Assembly (NCBI GenBank): GCA_965658445.1
Contig: CBFHSF010000005.1
Coordinates: forward strand, 1 to 64,000
Reading direction: 5' to 3'
DNA: 64,000 nucleotides
Source: CBFHSF01 sp965658445
GTDB taxonomy: Bacteria; Bacteroidota; Bacteroidia; Flavobacteriales; Schleiferiaceae
In this document: positions 34,559-44,382 of the stretch, in pieces
How positions within the stretch are numbered: position 1 is the first letter of the stretch
Layout of the letters: every line of letters starts with the position of its first letter
The notes under the pieces: model-generated
Seen by the model: the letters and a program-made list of their open reading frames with translations, nothing else
The model's database searches: none
What the model was told of the DNA's origin: nothing
Made by a program: the position numbers and the translations under genes

Positions 34559-35458
34559 TTACAAGGGTGTAGCAAACCGTTCAATATTAGTATGATAGGC
34601 GTCCTGTAGCTTTTTGAATACATCATGTTCGGAAGCATTAGGAATATTCCTGCCGTCTAATTGGGTGATGGGCGTTAGTTCACCCATAGTTCCTGTGGCA
34701 AAAAAGCCATCCGCAGCATAGATTTCAGTGGTAGAAATTCTCTTCTCCACACAAGGAATGTTCAATTCCCCAGCCAATTGGATTACTGTGTTTCGGGTAA
34801 TTCCCGGCAGACAAGCATCACCAAAAGGTGTATACAATTGGTTGTTAGAGATCACAAAAATATTTACATCGTGAAGTTCTGCAGCAAAACCTTCAGAATC
34901 TAGCATAAGCGCCGCATCAACTCCCGCAACGATGGATTGAATTTTTGCTTGGATATTATTGAGAAGATTGTTGTGGTGAATTTTGGAATCCAGGTATTGA
35001 GGATTGTTTCTTCTAATGGATGAGGTAATTGCGGTTATCCCTTTAGAGTTATCAAAAACAATGGGTTTCCACTCCGGTAAGACAATCAATGAGCATCCTT
35101 TGTTGTGGACTCTGGGGTCCATGCTGGAAGTGTATTTTTCCCCTCGCGTCAAGGTCATTCTCACGTGGGTGTCGGTAGTCATTCCATTGGCCTTCAAAGT
35201 TTCGATCAAAGCCGTTTTTATCTCTTCAGCTGAAGGGATCTCATCAAACGCCAATGCCTTTGCGGAGTCTATCATTCTCTTTATATGGGTGTCTAAGTGC
35301 ATCACGCCTTGTTTGTACACTCTAAGGCCTTCCCAAACGGCATCTCCACCCTGAACCACGGCGTCAAAGACAGAAATTTTGGCTTCATTTCTATGGAGAA
35401 TTTCGCCATTGACATAGATTTTTATGTCCTCGTTTTTGGGATAAAAAGGCTGTTGCAT
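34559..35458 (-). CDS. Class IV (fold-type IV) aminotransferase, IlvE/DAAT-like
   Basis: A 299-residue PLP enzyme. The PLP lysine is Lys159 in LDSKIHHNNLLN; the phosphate-binding segment is in ACLPGITRNTV and ATGTMGELTPI. This fold includes branched-chain aminotransferase, D-amino-acid transaminase and aminodeoxychorismate lyase; the motifs are closest to the branched-chain type, but the substrate is not certain. It lies 17 bp downstream of the sulfotransferase-like gene on the same strand, and the two probably work in one pathway. It is the last gene of a long minus-strand run. Confidence 0.82.
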   Translation of the reverse strand: MQQPFYPKNEDIKIYVNGEILHRNEAKISVFDAVVQGGDAVWEGLRVYKQGVMHLDTHIKRMIDSAKALAFDEIPSAEEIKTALIETLKANGMTTDTHVRMTLTRGEKYTSSMDPRVHNKGCSLIVLPEWKPIVFDNSKGITAITSSIRRNNPQYLDSKIHHNNLLNNIQAKIQSIVAGVDAALMLDSEGFAAELHDVNIFVISNNQLYTPFGDACLPGITRNTVIQLAGELNIPCVEKRISTTEIYAADGFFATGTMGELTPITQLDGRNIPNASEHDVFKKLQDAYHTNIERFATPL

Positions 35459-35475
35459 GCTATGTAGTTTGGAGG

Positions 35476-36183
35476 TTATGGTTTGATAGCAAATTGATAT
35501 AAGTAGTCGTAGTGTGGCTTGGCTTGGAGGTATAGTTCGTTCAGGAGGTTTGGCAACTCAAAATCTTCCTCCACGGGAGGGGCAAACCCCGTGCTGGCAT
35601 GCGTTCCTGCGTACCAATGGGGAGCCCAAACACCATCTTCGGGACGAGGCCCTGCTTCCCATTCTAGCATTCTATCGTCCATTTCAATTCCAAGTCGGTC
35701 ACACATTTTGGCGAGTACGCTCTTTGGGTCTTTTCTCAAAAGAGTGGCGTCTAAAACCACGGTTTTGGGAGAGGCGATTTGGTCGTAAAGCTCCCTTTCA
35801 TGCGCGATTCCAATTTCTAGCAGACTGGGGTTGGGAATTACTTTTGCGAACGAACGAATTAATGATTTTGGATTTCGGATGAGGAACACATTGGTTACCT
35901 CATTCAAAAAATTTAAGTCCGCCTCAATGAGGTGGTGCGCCATGTTCTTGACAAAGAGGTGTTCCGTGGGATGTTTACCAAAAACTATGGATTCCAATAC
36001 CTCATTAAAATCACCACTTTGGGATTTTAGAGTTTCCTCTCGGGCCGGATGATCAAGGCCTGTTTTTAGCAAATAATATGCATAAAAGGGCTCGTCCACC
36101 ACGGTGGTATCACTTCTTTGAGCGAAGGAATACATGGTGGCGGTACTCAAGTTACGAGGCCCTGAAATCATATGAATAACCAT
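35476..36183 (-). CDS. Sulfotransferase-like P-loop protein
   Basis: A 235-residue protein of the sulfotransferase fold. The N-terminal phosphosulfate-binding loop is ISGPRNLSTATMYSFAQR (about 5-22), and the second PAPS-binding segment LIRNPKSLIRSF (about 102-113) has the expected Arg and Ser. The C-terminal WAPHWYAGTHASTGF region is unlike eukaryotic enzymes but conserved in bacterial relatives. It would transfer a sulfo group from PAPS to a small hydroxylated substrate. Immediate linkage to an aminotransferase suggests an amino-acid-derived substrate; that is inference. Confidence 0.72.
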   Translation of the reverse strand: MVIHMISGPRNLSTATMYSFAQRSDTTVVDEPFYAYYLLKTGLDHPAREETLKSQSGDFNEVLESIVFGKHPTEHLFVKNMAHHLIEADLNFLNEVTNVFLIRNPKSLIRSFAKVIPNPSLLEIGIAHERELYDQIASPKTVVLDATLLRKDPKSVLAKMCDRLGIEMDDRMLEWEAGPRPEDGVWAPHWYAGTHASTGFAPPVEEDFELPNLLNELYLQAKPHYDYLYQFAIKP

Positions 36184-36226
36184 AGGGTTAAGATACCAAC
36201 TATTTTAGAATGGAAGCCCGTGACAA

Positions 36227-39127
36227 TCAGTAGACAAAGAGCCTCAGGTGATAAAAACTTGCAGGATGCATTGCGGTTCGGTTCACGCCATCGGCAATTT
36301 GATGGCGACAGCTGGTTCCTGCCGCAATTAAAAAATGGTTTTCGTTCATTTTCCTAGCAGCTGGGAAAAGCACCAGTTCACCCACTTTTTGACTTATTTC
36401 AAAATGCTCTTCTTCGTACCCAAAAGAGCCGGCCATACCACAGCAACCACTGGGAATGATTGTGGACTCTACGCCTGGTAAAGCGTTGATTATTTTTTGG
36501 CTCAGGTGAATTTGGGAAAGTGATTTTTGGTGACAGTGACCGTGGATTTTTCCTTTTATCGGTTTGTCAGAAAACAAAGAGGTGTCTAGTAAATCAGCAG
36601 AGATGTACTCTGCCATAAATTCTTCGAAGGTCAACACATTATTCGCTAATTCTTTAGCTTTTTCTGAAACGTCCCCGCGCGTAATCTTGGGGTACTCATC
36701 TCTAAATGAAAGAATAGCACTGGGTTCCAATCCAACCAGTGGGGTTTTTGCATTGACAAGCGGAGAGAACGTTTTGATGTTTTTCTCTGCCTTTTTCTTA
36801 GCGGAGTCCAAAAGCCCCTTTGAAAACTGTGACCTGCCGCTGCTCGCGTGTTGTGGCCAATTCACTCGAATACCGAGTTTCCAAAAAACCTCGAGGGCAT
36901 GTTGTCCCATTTCAGCATCCAAATGCTCCGTGAATTCATCCACAAATAGATAGATCTCTGCATTGGGATTCTTGAACTCCAAGAGGGGTCTTTGCGCTTT
37001 GTACCACTTGCGCAGATTTACGGACGATACGTTGGGTAGACTTCTCGAAGGGTGTATTCCCAGCCATCGCTGACCCAAGCGACCCATAAAACCATTGTTC
37101 AAAGCATTAAAAACAGAAGGCACCTTTCCTCCCCATTGATGCAGGATGTCTATATGCCCCATTAACAGTGTTCGAATGGAGGGGATTGAGCCTTTGTTTT
37201 TTTGGTATTGGTACTCACTTTTTAAGGTCGTCATATCCACGTTGGATGGACACTCTGATGTGCACCCCTTGCAACTTAGGCAGAGGTCTAAAACCTCATT
37301 GAGTTCTCTTCTCTTAAAGGGATTGCTTCCATCCGTAGACTGCCTACTTAGGTATTCTCGCAAGGCATTGGCGCGAGCTCGTGTAGAATCTTTCTCATCT
37401 CTAGTGGCCATGTAACTAGGGCACATGGTACCTCCGGTAGCTTCCGTTTTTCTACAGGCGGCTGTTCCGTTACACTTTTCGGCCAATTGAATAATGCCCC
37501 CATCTTCAGAAAAGTCAAAGGCCGTCTCGTACGTAGGGGTAAATTGGTTCTCCTCGTACCGCAGGGATTCATTCATGGCCGGTGCATCCACGATTTTCCC
37601 AGGATTGAAGAGATAGTGTGGATCCCAAATTTCTTTGAGGCGCTTAAAAATCGGAAGAGCCTCCTCGCCCAGAGCAATGGGGATGAACTCTGCGCGAACA
37701 CGTCCATCTCCGTGTTCCCCACTGAGCGAACCGTTGTATTTTTTTACCAGACGGGCCGTCGCTTCAGAGATTTCTCTGAACTGCTGCTGACCTTCCTGGG
37801 TTTTTAAGTTTAAGATGGGGCGCAAGTGAAGTTCTCCCGCACCGGCATGGGCGTAGTAAATGGCCTCCTGTCCAAAGTCCTTCATCAATTCCTCAAACTC
37901 GTCAATATAAGCCGGAAGATCCTCCACGGTTACAGCGGTGTCTTCAATACAAGCTACGGGTTTGGCGTCGCCAGGAATATTGGAAAGCAAACCGAGTCCA
38001 GCTTTTCTCAAATCCCATACTTTGTAAGCGTCACTTTCAGAGACTTCAGGATAGGCGTAACCGAGTTTCTCTTCCCTCCATTTCTTGAGAAGACCCTCCT
38101 TCAAAACGGATAGTTCTTTTTGCGTTTCCGCTCGAAGCTCCACAATGAGAACCGCAGCGGGATCTCCTTCAACAAAGAAACGGTTCTGCGCCTGGAGTGC
38201 GTTTTTTTTGGTGAGGTCTAGGATGGTTTTATCCATCAACTCACAAGAATAGGGCTTCAGTTCCATGGCGGACTTGGTAGCGACCATGGATTCGTGTATG
38301 GAAGAAAAATGACCGCAGATTAGAATTCCTTTAGGGGGAGGGAGAGGATCAATTTTTAGTTTGATTTCGTACGAAAGACATAGAGTTCCCTCGCTACCTG
38401 CCAAAAGGCTGAGTGGGTTTTGATTTATGGAGAATACATCCAATGCATACCCTGTATTTCTTCGGTGAATTTCAGGGGGTGGAAAGGCCGTATCAATCCA
38501 TTGAGAAACCTCAGTTTCTGAAATAAGACTTGCCGTGTTTTCCAGAATTTCTTTGGCATTTTCAGATCCGCCCTTTTCAGAAAAATAGGCCTTTTGCCCA
38601 TTGGAGAGAATGGCTTTCACGCCCAACAGTTTGTCTCGAGTGGTACCATAGCGAATAGAGGTTGATCCACAGCTATTGTTGCCCACCATTCCTCCCATCA
38701 TACAGCGATTGGCGGTGGAGGTGTTGGGTCCAAAAAAGAATCCCAAAGGCTTGAGAACGGCATTGAGCTCATCTCTAATTACACCGGGTTGCACCACTAC
38801 ATATTCCTCTTCCGTATTGATTTCAAGTACTTCGGTAAAGTGCTTAGAAAAGTCAACGACCAAACCGTCTCCTACACATTGTCCCGCCAAGGAAGTTCCT
38901 GCCGTTCTAGGAATAAGGGACAATCCGTGCTTTTTTGAAAAGTGAACAAGAGCCGTTAGATCCGTAGGGCTTTTGGGAAAGACGACTCCAGCGGGAATTT
39001 CGCGATAAACCGAAGCGTCTGTCGCATAAATTGTTTTGTGTAGATTGTCTGTAAATAGTTCGCCTTCAAGAGCATTGGAGAGTTTGTCCCAAGCGATGGA
39101 AGGTTTTTCTGCCACGGTGTTTGCCAT
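36227..39127 (-). CDS. FAD- and Fe-S-binding oxidoreductase, YdiJ / D-2-hydroxyacid dehydrogenase type
   Basis: A 966-residue fused enzyme. The N-terminal VAO-type FAD domain (about 45-215) has PRTAGTSLAGQCVGDGLVVDFS; the FAD-oxidase C-terminal domain (about 235-520) ends at HLFNPGK-like HYLFNPGKIVD; two ferredoxin-like clusters follow in CNGTAACRKTEATGGTMCPS (about 540-560) and CLSCKGCTSECPSNVDM (about 610-626). A C-terminal cysteine-rich domain contains HGHCHQKSL and PSGCCGMAGSFGY. It oxidises a D-2-hydroxy acid such as D-lactate or D-2-hydroxyglutarate and passes electrons through Fe-S clusters, probably to the quinone pool. It begins 12 bp after the transport cassette. Confidence 0.87.
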   Translation of the reverse strand: MANTVAEKPSIAWDKLSNALEGELFTDNLHKTIYATDASVYREIPAGVVFPKSPTDLTALVHFSKKHGLSLIPRTAGTSLAGQCVGDGLVVDFSKHFTEVLEINTEEEYVVVQPGVIRDELNAVLKPLGFFFGPNTSTANRCMMGGMVGNNSCGSTSIRYGTTRDKLLGVKAILSNGQKAYFSEKGGSENAKEILENTASLISETEVSQWIDTAFPPPEIHRRNTGYALDVFSINQNPLSLLAGSEGTLCLSYEIKLKIDPLPPPKGILICGHFSSIHESMVATKSAMELKPYSCELMDKTILDLTKKNALQAQNRFFVEGDPAAVLIVELRAETQKELSVLKEGLLKKWREEKLGYAYPEVSESDAYKVWDLRKAGLGLLSNIPGDAKPVACIEDTAVTVEDLPAYIDEFEELMKDFGQEAIYYAHAGAGELHLRPILNLKTQEGQQQFREISEATARLVKKYNGSLSGEHGDGRVRAEFIPIALGEEALPIFKRLKEIWDPHYLFNPGKIVDAPAMNESLRYEENQFTPTYETAFDFSEDGGIIQLAEKCNGTAACRKTEATGGTMCPSYMATRDEKDSTRARANALREYLSRQSTDGSNPFKRRELNEVLDLCLSCKGCTSECPSNVDMTTLKSEYQYQKNKGSIPSIRTLLMGHIDILHQWGGKVPSVFNALNNGFMGRLGQRWLGIHPSRSLPNVSSVNLRKWYKAQRPLLEFKNPNAEIYLFVDEFTEHLDAEMGQHALEVFWKLGIRVNWPQHASSGRSQFSKGLLDSAKKKAEKNIKTFSPLVNAKTPLVGLEPSAILSFRDEYPKITRGDVSEKAKELANNVLTFEEFMAEYISADLLDTSLFSDKPIKGKIHGHCHQKSLSQIHLSQKIINALPGVESTIIPSGCCGMAGSFGYEEEHFEISQKVGELVLFPAARKMNENHFLIAAGTSCRHQIADGVNRTAMHPASFYHLRLFVY

Positions 39128-39138
39128 AGTAGAAAGGT

Positions 39139-40350
39139 CTAAAAAGAATACTTAAGTCGCAAGAAATAAGAGGAGCCCAAAAAGTCGTTTTTGTCTGTTA
39201 GGGGCACATCGCCCCAAAACACTTGACCGAGAACTAATAAATCCAAATTGGTAGAAACGCTATAGGTGAGGCTAGGGACCAAGAATACATTGACCAAATC
39301 TACGGAGGCAATGGTGGTAATGTCCGCTGTAAACAAGGGAGTAATGGGATAATTAAATCCAATAAAGCCTGTGTTTTTATAGGGGAAAATATTTTTAGCA
39401 GAAAGCGCCGTGTTTCCCAAAACACCTGAGCCAATGATAGAGGACGCATTATCTCCCGCTTCGTTATACAAGTAACCCACTTGCAGAAACAACCCGTTGG
39501 CCAAACTGTAGTCAAGTCCTAAAGAAATTACTGTATTGGGATTGGTTAGGTCTCCGTCTTCATCTTCAATCCAAGGAATAAACCATTGCGCTTCTCCTTT
39601 AAAGCCCACATTGCCAAGGGACCCAGCCCAACCAAAACCGGGAGAAAAATCTCTTTTGTAATAACCCGCAAGCACTTGTAAGTCATAACCGAAAGAATTG
39701 ATTTTGAACATGGCTGCTCCCACCGATTCTTTGTAGTCGTCAACATTTGGTGAATAAGCTACTTGTATACTGCTCAAGGATGAGGTGTATACTTGGAATA
39801 ACGCAGCATCAACACCGGGTCTTTCTTCGTAGTCAAAGTCAAAAAAGTTGTATTGGTTAAAGAGGTCGTTGGGATTCCAAATGGTGTTGATTCCCCAATT
39901 AATTCTCTGACGACCCAAGCGAAATCTCACTATGGTGTTGTCGTATTCTACCCACGCTCTATCAAAAATGGTGTGGATGGCACTGGTCTGATTTTCCCAA
40001 ACAAAACTCAAATCCATAACTCCACCGGCATCATTTTCTAAATCAGTAATGATTTGTGGGGTGTTTCTGGCGGTCCAGCCCCAAAACAAACGGTTTCTCA
40101 TGCCCACATTGGCATGCCAGTTGGAACCGTAATAAACGTTAAAATTAAAGCGGTTGTGTATTTGATAGTCTTCGTAAAGTTCGGGAAGTTGATTTTGAAT
40201 AATAGGGGGGTACGGATCCAGATTGAGTCGATTAAACGTCCCCAAAAGTTTTACATACCCATTGGAATAAAAATCCCATTGGGCTTTCGCCGAAAGGCTT
40301 GTTAGTAAAAGGAATCCAGCAATTACTGCAATTTTACGGGCTCTAACCAT
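39139..40350 (-). CDS. Porin-like outer-membrane beta-barrel, DUF1302-like
   Basis: A 403-residue outer-membrane protein with a signal peptide (about 1-23, ending SAKAQ). The body alternates hydrophobic residues in strands (GYVKLLGTFNRLNLD, FRLGRQRINWGINTIWNPNDLFNQ) and ends with the barrel signature YFLRLKYSF. The segment around GRQRINWG...NPND resembles DUF1302/alginate-export-type barrels, in which it recurs. It overlaps the preceding DUF4421-like gene by 28 bp, so it is the last member of the ABC cassette. It may form the outer-membrane pore for the cargo; the family assignment is tentative. Confidence 0.7.
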   Translation of the reverse strand: MVRARKIAVIAGFLLLTSLSAKAQWDFYSNGYVKLLGTFNRLNLDPYPPIIQNQLPELYEDYQIHNRFNFNVYYGSNWHANVGMRNRLFWGWTARNTPQIITDLENDAGGVMDLSFVWENQTSAIHTIFDRAWVEYDNTIVRFRLGRQRINWGINTIWNPNDLFNQYNFFDFDYEERPGVDAALFQVYTSSLSSIQVAYSPNVDDYKESVGAAMFKINSFGYDLQVLAGYYKRDFSPGFGWAGSLGNVGFKGEAQWFIPWIEDEDGDLTNPNTVISLGLDYSLANGLFLQVGYLYNEAGDNASSIIGSGVLGNTALSAKNIFPYKNTGFIGFNYPITPLFTADITTIASVDLVNVFLVPSLTYSVSTNLDLLVLGQVFWGDVPLTDKNDFLGSSYFLRLKYSF

Positions 40351-41360
40351 TTTTTGTCTGGTACGTTAAATCTATATCCAAAACCAAAGCGAATGTAGGA
40401 CTGTACATTCATCCAACTACTTTCTCTTGGGAGGATTTTATATGATCCGTATTGAGAGGCGCTGATGTTGGCATACCACGTCCTTGCTGAATAGGCAATC
40501 AGCCCATTGAATTCAGCTAACAGGGCAAAGGAATTGTCAATGTCAATGTATTCATTGTCCACGTTTTTGTACTGCCCAAAATAGGCCCCAATACCTGGAG
40601 CCAAATAGGCAGTGACACTCCATCCGGGGAAGGGCACATAGGTGTAAGCGTAACCTCCATGCACGGCGGGAGTAAGGAAATAAATGTCCCTAACATCTTC
40701 TATGGTTCCAAAGTTGCCGTGGTAGGAAAGCGGAATCAAAACGGAGTCATTGTAGATCCACTCGCTACTAAAAGACCCACCTACCAAAAAGGTCCCAGCA
40801 GATTTCAATTGATCTTCTGACTGCCAGAGGGTGTGTCTATGGCTGTACTTTTCGCCGTTAAAGGCATAGTAACCATTGATGTTAAATTGATGAGTCTTCA
40901 ACTGAGGAAGTTTAAACAAGGTCCCCTTGTAAATTACATCTTCTGCAAAATAGCCCTTGTTGTATTCATAATAGGTTCTAGCCCACCAATGTCTACCTGT
41001 GATCCCCACGGCCAATGCATAATTTGTGGTGGGGCCTCTTGACTCGGTGTTGAGTTGCCATGAGTCCATGGGGACTTTTGCACGAACATTTAACCAACCA
41101 TAGGTAGCCTGAATTCCTGGGTTGAGTATGGCGTTATTGGTTCTCAACAACAGGTCATTGGTGGTTACCGGGTTAAAAAAGATAAAATGCGATTTGTTCT
41201 CTAGAAATAGACTCGTGTGCAATTGATCCCTTCTGTCCCAGATATAGGTGGTATCGTGATCGGGTTCTTCACTTGTGATGGGTTCTGGGTGCTGAGCCCA
41301 AAGGGGAACCACAAACAAACAACTCCAAAGAAGTAGCGCTATGTTACGATTTTGTTTCAT
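40323..41360 (-). CDS. DUF4421-like outer-membrane protein (paralog B of the ABC cassette)
   Basis: A 345-residue protein with a signal peptide (about 1-22, ending LWAQ) and a predicted barrel ending YIRFGFGYRFNVPDKKW. Hallmarks of DUF4421-like proteins are present: VGITGRHWWARTYYEYNKGY, then EKYSHRHTLWQSEDQLKSAGTFLVGGSF, and DSVLIPLSYH. The gene at 42059 shares these landmarks. Its start overlaps the ATPase gene by 17 bp and its end overlaps the porin gene, tying it into the same message. The family has no established function. Confidence 0.72.
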   Translation of the reverse strand: MKQNRNIALLLWSCLFVVPLWAQHPEPITSEEPDHDTTYIWDRRDQLHTSLFLENKSHFIFFNPVTTNDLLLRTNNAILNPGIQATYGWLNVRAKVPMDSWQLNTESRGPTTNYALAVGITGRHWWARTYYEYNKGYFAEDVIYKGTLFKLPQLKTHQFNINGYYAFNGEKYSHRHTLWQSEDQLKSAGTFLVGGSFSSEWIYNDSVLIPLSYHGNFGTIEDVRDIYFLTPAVHGGYAYTYVPFPGWSVTAYLAPGIGAYFGQYKNVDNEYIDIDNSFALLAEFNGLIAYSARTWYANISASQYGSYKILPRESSWMNVQSYIRFGFGYRFNVPDKKWLEPVKLQ

Positions 41361-42036
41361 CCTTGACCACCTTGCCGTCTTCTACGGTAATTACGCGTCT
41401 GGCTTTATTAATAACGCGCTGGTCGTGTGTTGCGAAGACGAAGGTGATATTTTCTTTTTGGTTGAGTTGAGCCATAATGTCTAATAGGTTCTCCGTACTG
41501 TGAGAATCCAAGTTTGCCGTGGGTTCATCTGCCAGGACAAAAGTAGGTTTTGAAGCCAACGCACGAGCAACGGCTACGCGTTGCTGTTGTCCTCCGGAAA
41601 GTTCCCCAGGCTTGTTGTTTTCTTTGCCCTTAAGCCCCACAGCATCCAATAATTCAAACGCGCGCTGGTCCCTTTTAGCCTTTGGCCAATGTTGAAGCAA
41701 TGTAATAAACTCTACATTTTCTTTGGCCGTTAGCACCGGAATTAAGTTGTAGGCCTGAAATACAAATCCTATGTTGTTGAGCCTAAAGTCTATCATTTCA
41801 TTGTCGGAAAGGTGAGAGATCTCCTGGCCTCCAATTTGAACGGATCCCTTACTGGGATGATCCAATCCTCCGATGAGGTTGAGCAAGGTGGTCTTGCCCG
41901 ATCCCGAAGGACCTACAATAGCAGTGAATTCCCCCTTGGTAATTTCAATGTCTACGCCATCTACAGCGTGTACTTCTGCAGCAACGTCCTTGTAGATTTT
42001 GTAGAGGTCCTTGGTTTTAATGACAGCTTCGCTCAT
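41344..42036 (-). CDS. ABC transporter ATPase, LolD/MacB type
   Basis: A 230-residue ATPase: Walker A GPSGSGKT (42-49), Q-loop Gln94 in FQAYNLIP, signature LSGGQ (146-150), Walker B FVLADEP (166-172) and switch His in FATHD (about 205). The sequence VGPSGSGKTTLLNLIGGLD and the LolD motif region FVFQAYNLIPVLTAKENVE are typical of the type VII mechanotransmission family (LolD, MacB, FtsE), which work with FtsX-fold permeases rather than conventional importers. The two permease genes are upstream in the same cassette. Confidence 0.93.
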   Translation of the reverse strand: MSEAVIKTKDLYKIYKDVAAEVHAVDGVDIEITKGEFTAIVGPSGSGKTTLLNLIGGLDHPSKGSVQIGGQEISHLSDNEMIDFRLNNIGFVFQAYNLIPVLTAKENVEFITLLQHWPKAKRDQRAFELLDAVGLKGKENNKPGELSGGQQQRVAVARALASKPTFVLADEPTANLDSHSTENLLDIMAQLNQKENITFVFATHDQRVINKARRVITVEDGKVVKDETKS

Positions 42037-42058
42037 GGCAATTATGTATTTGTCGTGA

Positions 42059-43126
42059 TTATAAAAACCACTTTTTCATTTTTCTTGTTCTGTTGACTTT
42101 TATTCTATAGCCAATGTAAAATCGGGTGTATCCAAAGAGCTGGTTTAAAGGGGAGCTGACGTATTCATCATTAGAGATGAGATAGCCAGAATAGGTTGCG
42201 CCTCCATACCATCGGTCGTTAGAGTAGTTGAGTCCAAGTCGAGTTTCTCCTTGTGCTCCAAACGTATTTCGGAAGCTCTGAAAGTCTCCGTTGGTCTTTA
42301 TAATAGAGGCAGATTGAACCGAAATTCCAGGAATAAGAGCTAGGGATAAGCTGAGGTTATCTACAATTACCCATTGGTACAGGTATCCGAAATTTACCCC
42401 TAGAAACGAGGCTCCAAGGCCTTGGACTTTGCTGAGGTTCGGGTAATCGCCTTCAAGCGCTCCGGGAACAAAGGAGGAGTCTGCATACATGTATTCTAAT
42501 CCAAAGGAAAGCCCTACGGTCCAGGTTCCTTGGGATTTCATTTGTTGCTCTAAATTCCACAAACTGGCCACATTTGAAAATTTGCGATTGTTAAATCCGT
42601 AGTTCAAGGAGGCAAAATAAGTAAGGGTTAGAAGGTCGGGCCTGTGGTAAAACTCATCTTGGTTTTCAAACCAATTTTCATCTAGAATTTCTGAATTGGT
42701 CAGGTGATAGCCCTCGTAGATTTCTATAAAGTTCTTAAACCACCACTTTCTTCCGGTAATACCAAATCCAAATCCAAAGGATTCCGTTTCTCCACGGTCG
42801 GGATTGGTATTGGACAATCCGGGAATAGAGGTTGTAAACTCCACGGTCAACCAGCGGTAGTCCAATCCAATTCCATAGTTCATGGGCATGTTGGTTTGGT
42901 AATCCAAGGTGGTGCCGTCCGGAGCAGTAAACAGCAAATTGGAGGACTTAATTACTGCGGGTATGGTGATACAGAAATCGTTGTAGTATGATTTTACGTA
43001 CTCAGGATTGTATCCCAAATCCGGCTTGGGTTCCACAATGTCAGGTCCAATGTTCTCCTGACCCATCACTGAGAAAGTAATGAGTAAAGAAAAAACAAAC
43101 AGCCCTATGTTGTGATTCCAATTCAT
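42059..43126 (-). CDS. DUF4421-like outer-membrane protein (paralog A of the ABC cassette)
   Basis: A 355-residue protein with a signal peptide (about 1-22, ending SVMGQ) and a beta-barrel-like body ending YTRFYIGYRIKVNRTRKMKKWF. It shares with the 40323 gene the landmarks FGITGRKWWFKNFIEIYEGYHL, RKFSNVASLWNLEQQMKSQGTWTVGLSF and ADSSFVP, so the two are diverged paralogs flanking the ATPase gene. It may partner the permeases or porin at the outer membrane; the function is unknown. Confidence 0.72.
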   Translation of the reverse strand: MNWNHNIGLFVFSLLITFSVMGQENIGPDIVEPKPDLGYNPEYVKSYYNDFCITIPAVIKSSNLLFTAPDGTTLDYQTNMPMNYGIGLDYRWLTVEFTTSIPGLSNTNPDRGETESFGFGFGITGRKWWFKNFIEIYEGYHLTNSEILDENWFENQDEFYHRPDLLTLTYFASLNYGFNNRKFSNVASLWNLEQQMKSQGTWTVGLSFGLEYMYADSSFVPGALEGDYPNLSKVQGLGASFLGVNFGYLYQWVIVDNLSLSLALIPGISVQSASIIKTNGDFQSFRNTFGAQGETRLGLNYSNDRWYGGATYSGYLISNDEYVSSPLNQLFGYTRFYIGYRIKVNRTRKMKKWFL

Positions 43127-43153
43127 GGTTTAATAACCGTTTTCTCGGTTTTC

Positions 43154-44365
43154 TTACGTCGATCGAATCGCTTCTACGGGGTTTAATTCTAAGGCTTTTC
43201 GGGCAGGATAGATGGAACTCAAAAGCGTCATCACCACTACCATGCTTGAGATGATTACATAAAAATGTCCTGGCATGTGGGTGTAAACAAAGGTGCTGAT
43301 TCCCAGCTCCCTTAGTCCCTCACCAAAAATGCTCAAGTCAATGCCCTTTGCGCCAAAATAGGTTACCGTGATATAGCCGACCAATATTCCTAGCGGCCCT
43401 CCGGCAAGACCTATATACAAGGTTTCGAGGACAATCATTTTAAACACCTTGCCCTTGTTCATGCCCACGGCTTGTAGCATTCCCAGCTCTCGTTTTCTCT
43501 CGAGAACTGCCATCAACATATTGTTGACGATTCCAAAGGCCAATGCCAACATGATAATTCCAATAAAGAGGAATAGCATTTGAGCCATTATCTCATCGGC
43601 ATAGCCCAATTCAGGAGAAATTTCTTTCCACGTTTCCACAATGTTGGCCTCGTCAATTTCCAATTGAGCCTCTACCGTGTCTAGGTAATCATTGTCATTG
43701 AGGAGTATGGCGATTTCGTGAAATTTATCGTCGATTTGCATCATGGCATCCACGTCAGAATTGCGGATGAATAGGTTTAGCTCATCGTATTTTGAAGAGG
43801 AGGTTTTGAAAATCCCCGCCACTCGGAAAGCCCCCGTAATTAAATCACCTTCCTCGTCCTGAAAGGTCAAGACCACTTTGCTTCTCACCTTGACTTTTAG
43901 CTTTTCCGCCAATTTTCCGCCAATGACCACGGGGTTTCTAGAGATGCCCTCAAACCAGGCTCCGTCTTCAATTTTTGTAGAAATATTGGTTACGGATGCC
44001 TCTCTTTCGGGGTCAATGCCCATAATTCTCGCGGCATTTGCCGTAGTTGGCGAGGAAATCATTCCTCCGAGAATAATTCTTTCGGAATAACCGCGAATGC
44101 TTTTAGAAGTGTCGAGAATGTTTCTGTATTGATCGGCATTGTCAATCCAGAAGCGGACGTCTTGATCTTTGCTAAATTCTGTATTGTGAATTTGAATGTG
44201 GGAGATGGTAGATTCAATGGCCTCACGCGTTCTCTGATCGTTGAGACCAAAAGAAAACGCCACCAAGAAGGTTGCCGCCCAAATTCCCAAAACGATGGAT
44301 AGAATAACTACCAATGAGCGGAAGGGGCTTCTCCAAATATTTTTCCAAGCAATTTTACTTACCAC
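43154..44365 (-). CDS. ABC transporter permease, FtsX/LolC-E type (second permease)
   Basis: A 403-residue permease with one N-terminal TM (SLVVILSIVLGIWAATFLVAFSF, about 15-37), a periplasmic MacB-PCD-like domain (about 40-265) and three C-terminal TM helices (about 265-395). VLERKRELGMLQAVGM (about 290-305) is the FtsX coupling-helix signature. It forms a heterodimer candidate with the upstream permease, as LolC and LolE do, extracting a lipophilic cargo from the inner membrane. It lies 17 bp after the first permease gene. Confidence 0.9.
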   Translation of the reverse strand: MVSKIAWKNIWRSPFRSLVVILSIVLGIWAATFLVAFSFGLNDQRTREAIESTISHIQIHNTEFSKDQDVRFWIDNADQYRNILDTSKSIRGYSERIILGGMISSPTTANAARIMGIDPEREASVTNISTKIEDGAWFEGISRNPVVIGGKLAEKLKVKVRSKVVLTFQDEEGDLITGAFRVAGIFKTSSSKYDELNLFIRNSDVDAMMQIDDKFHEIAILLNDNDYLDTVEAQLEIDEANIVETWKEISPELGYADEIMAQMLFLFIGIIMLALAFGIVNNMLMAVLERKRELGMLQAVGMNKGKVFKMIVLETLYIGLAGGPLGILVGYITVTYFGAKGIDLSIFGEGLRELGISTFVYTHMPGHFYVIISSMVVVMTLLSSIYPARKALELNPVEAIRST

Positions 44366-44382
44366 GGCGTTTGTTTTTTCAG

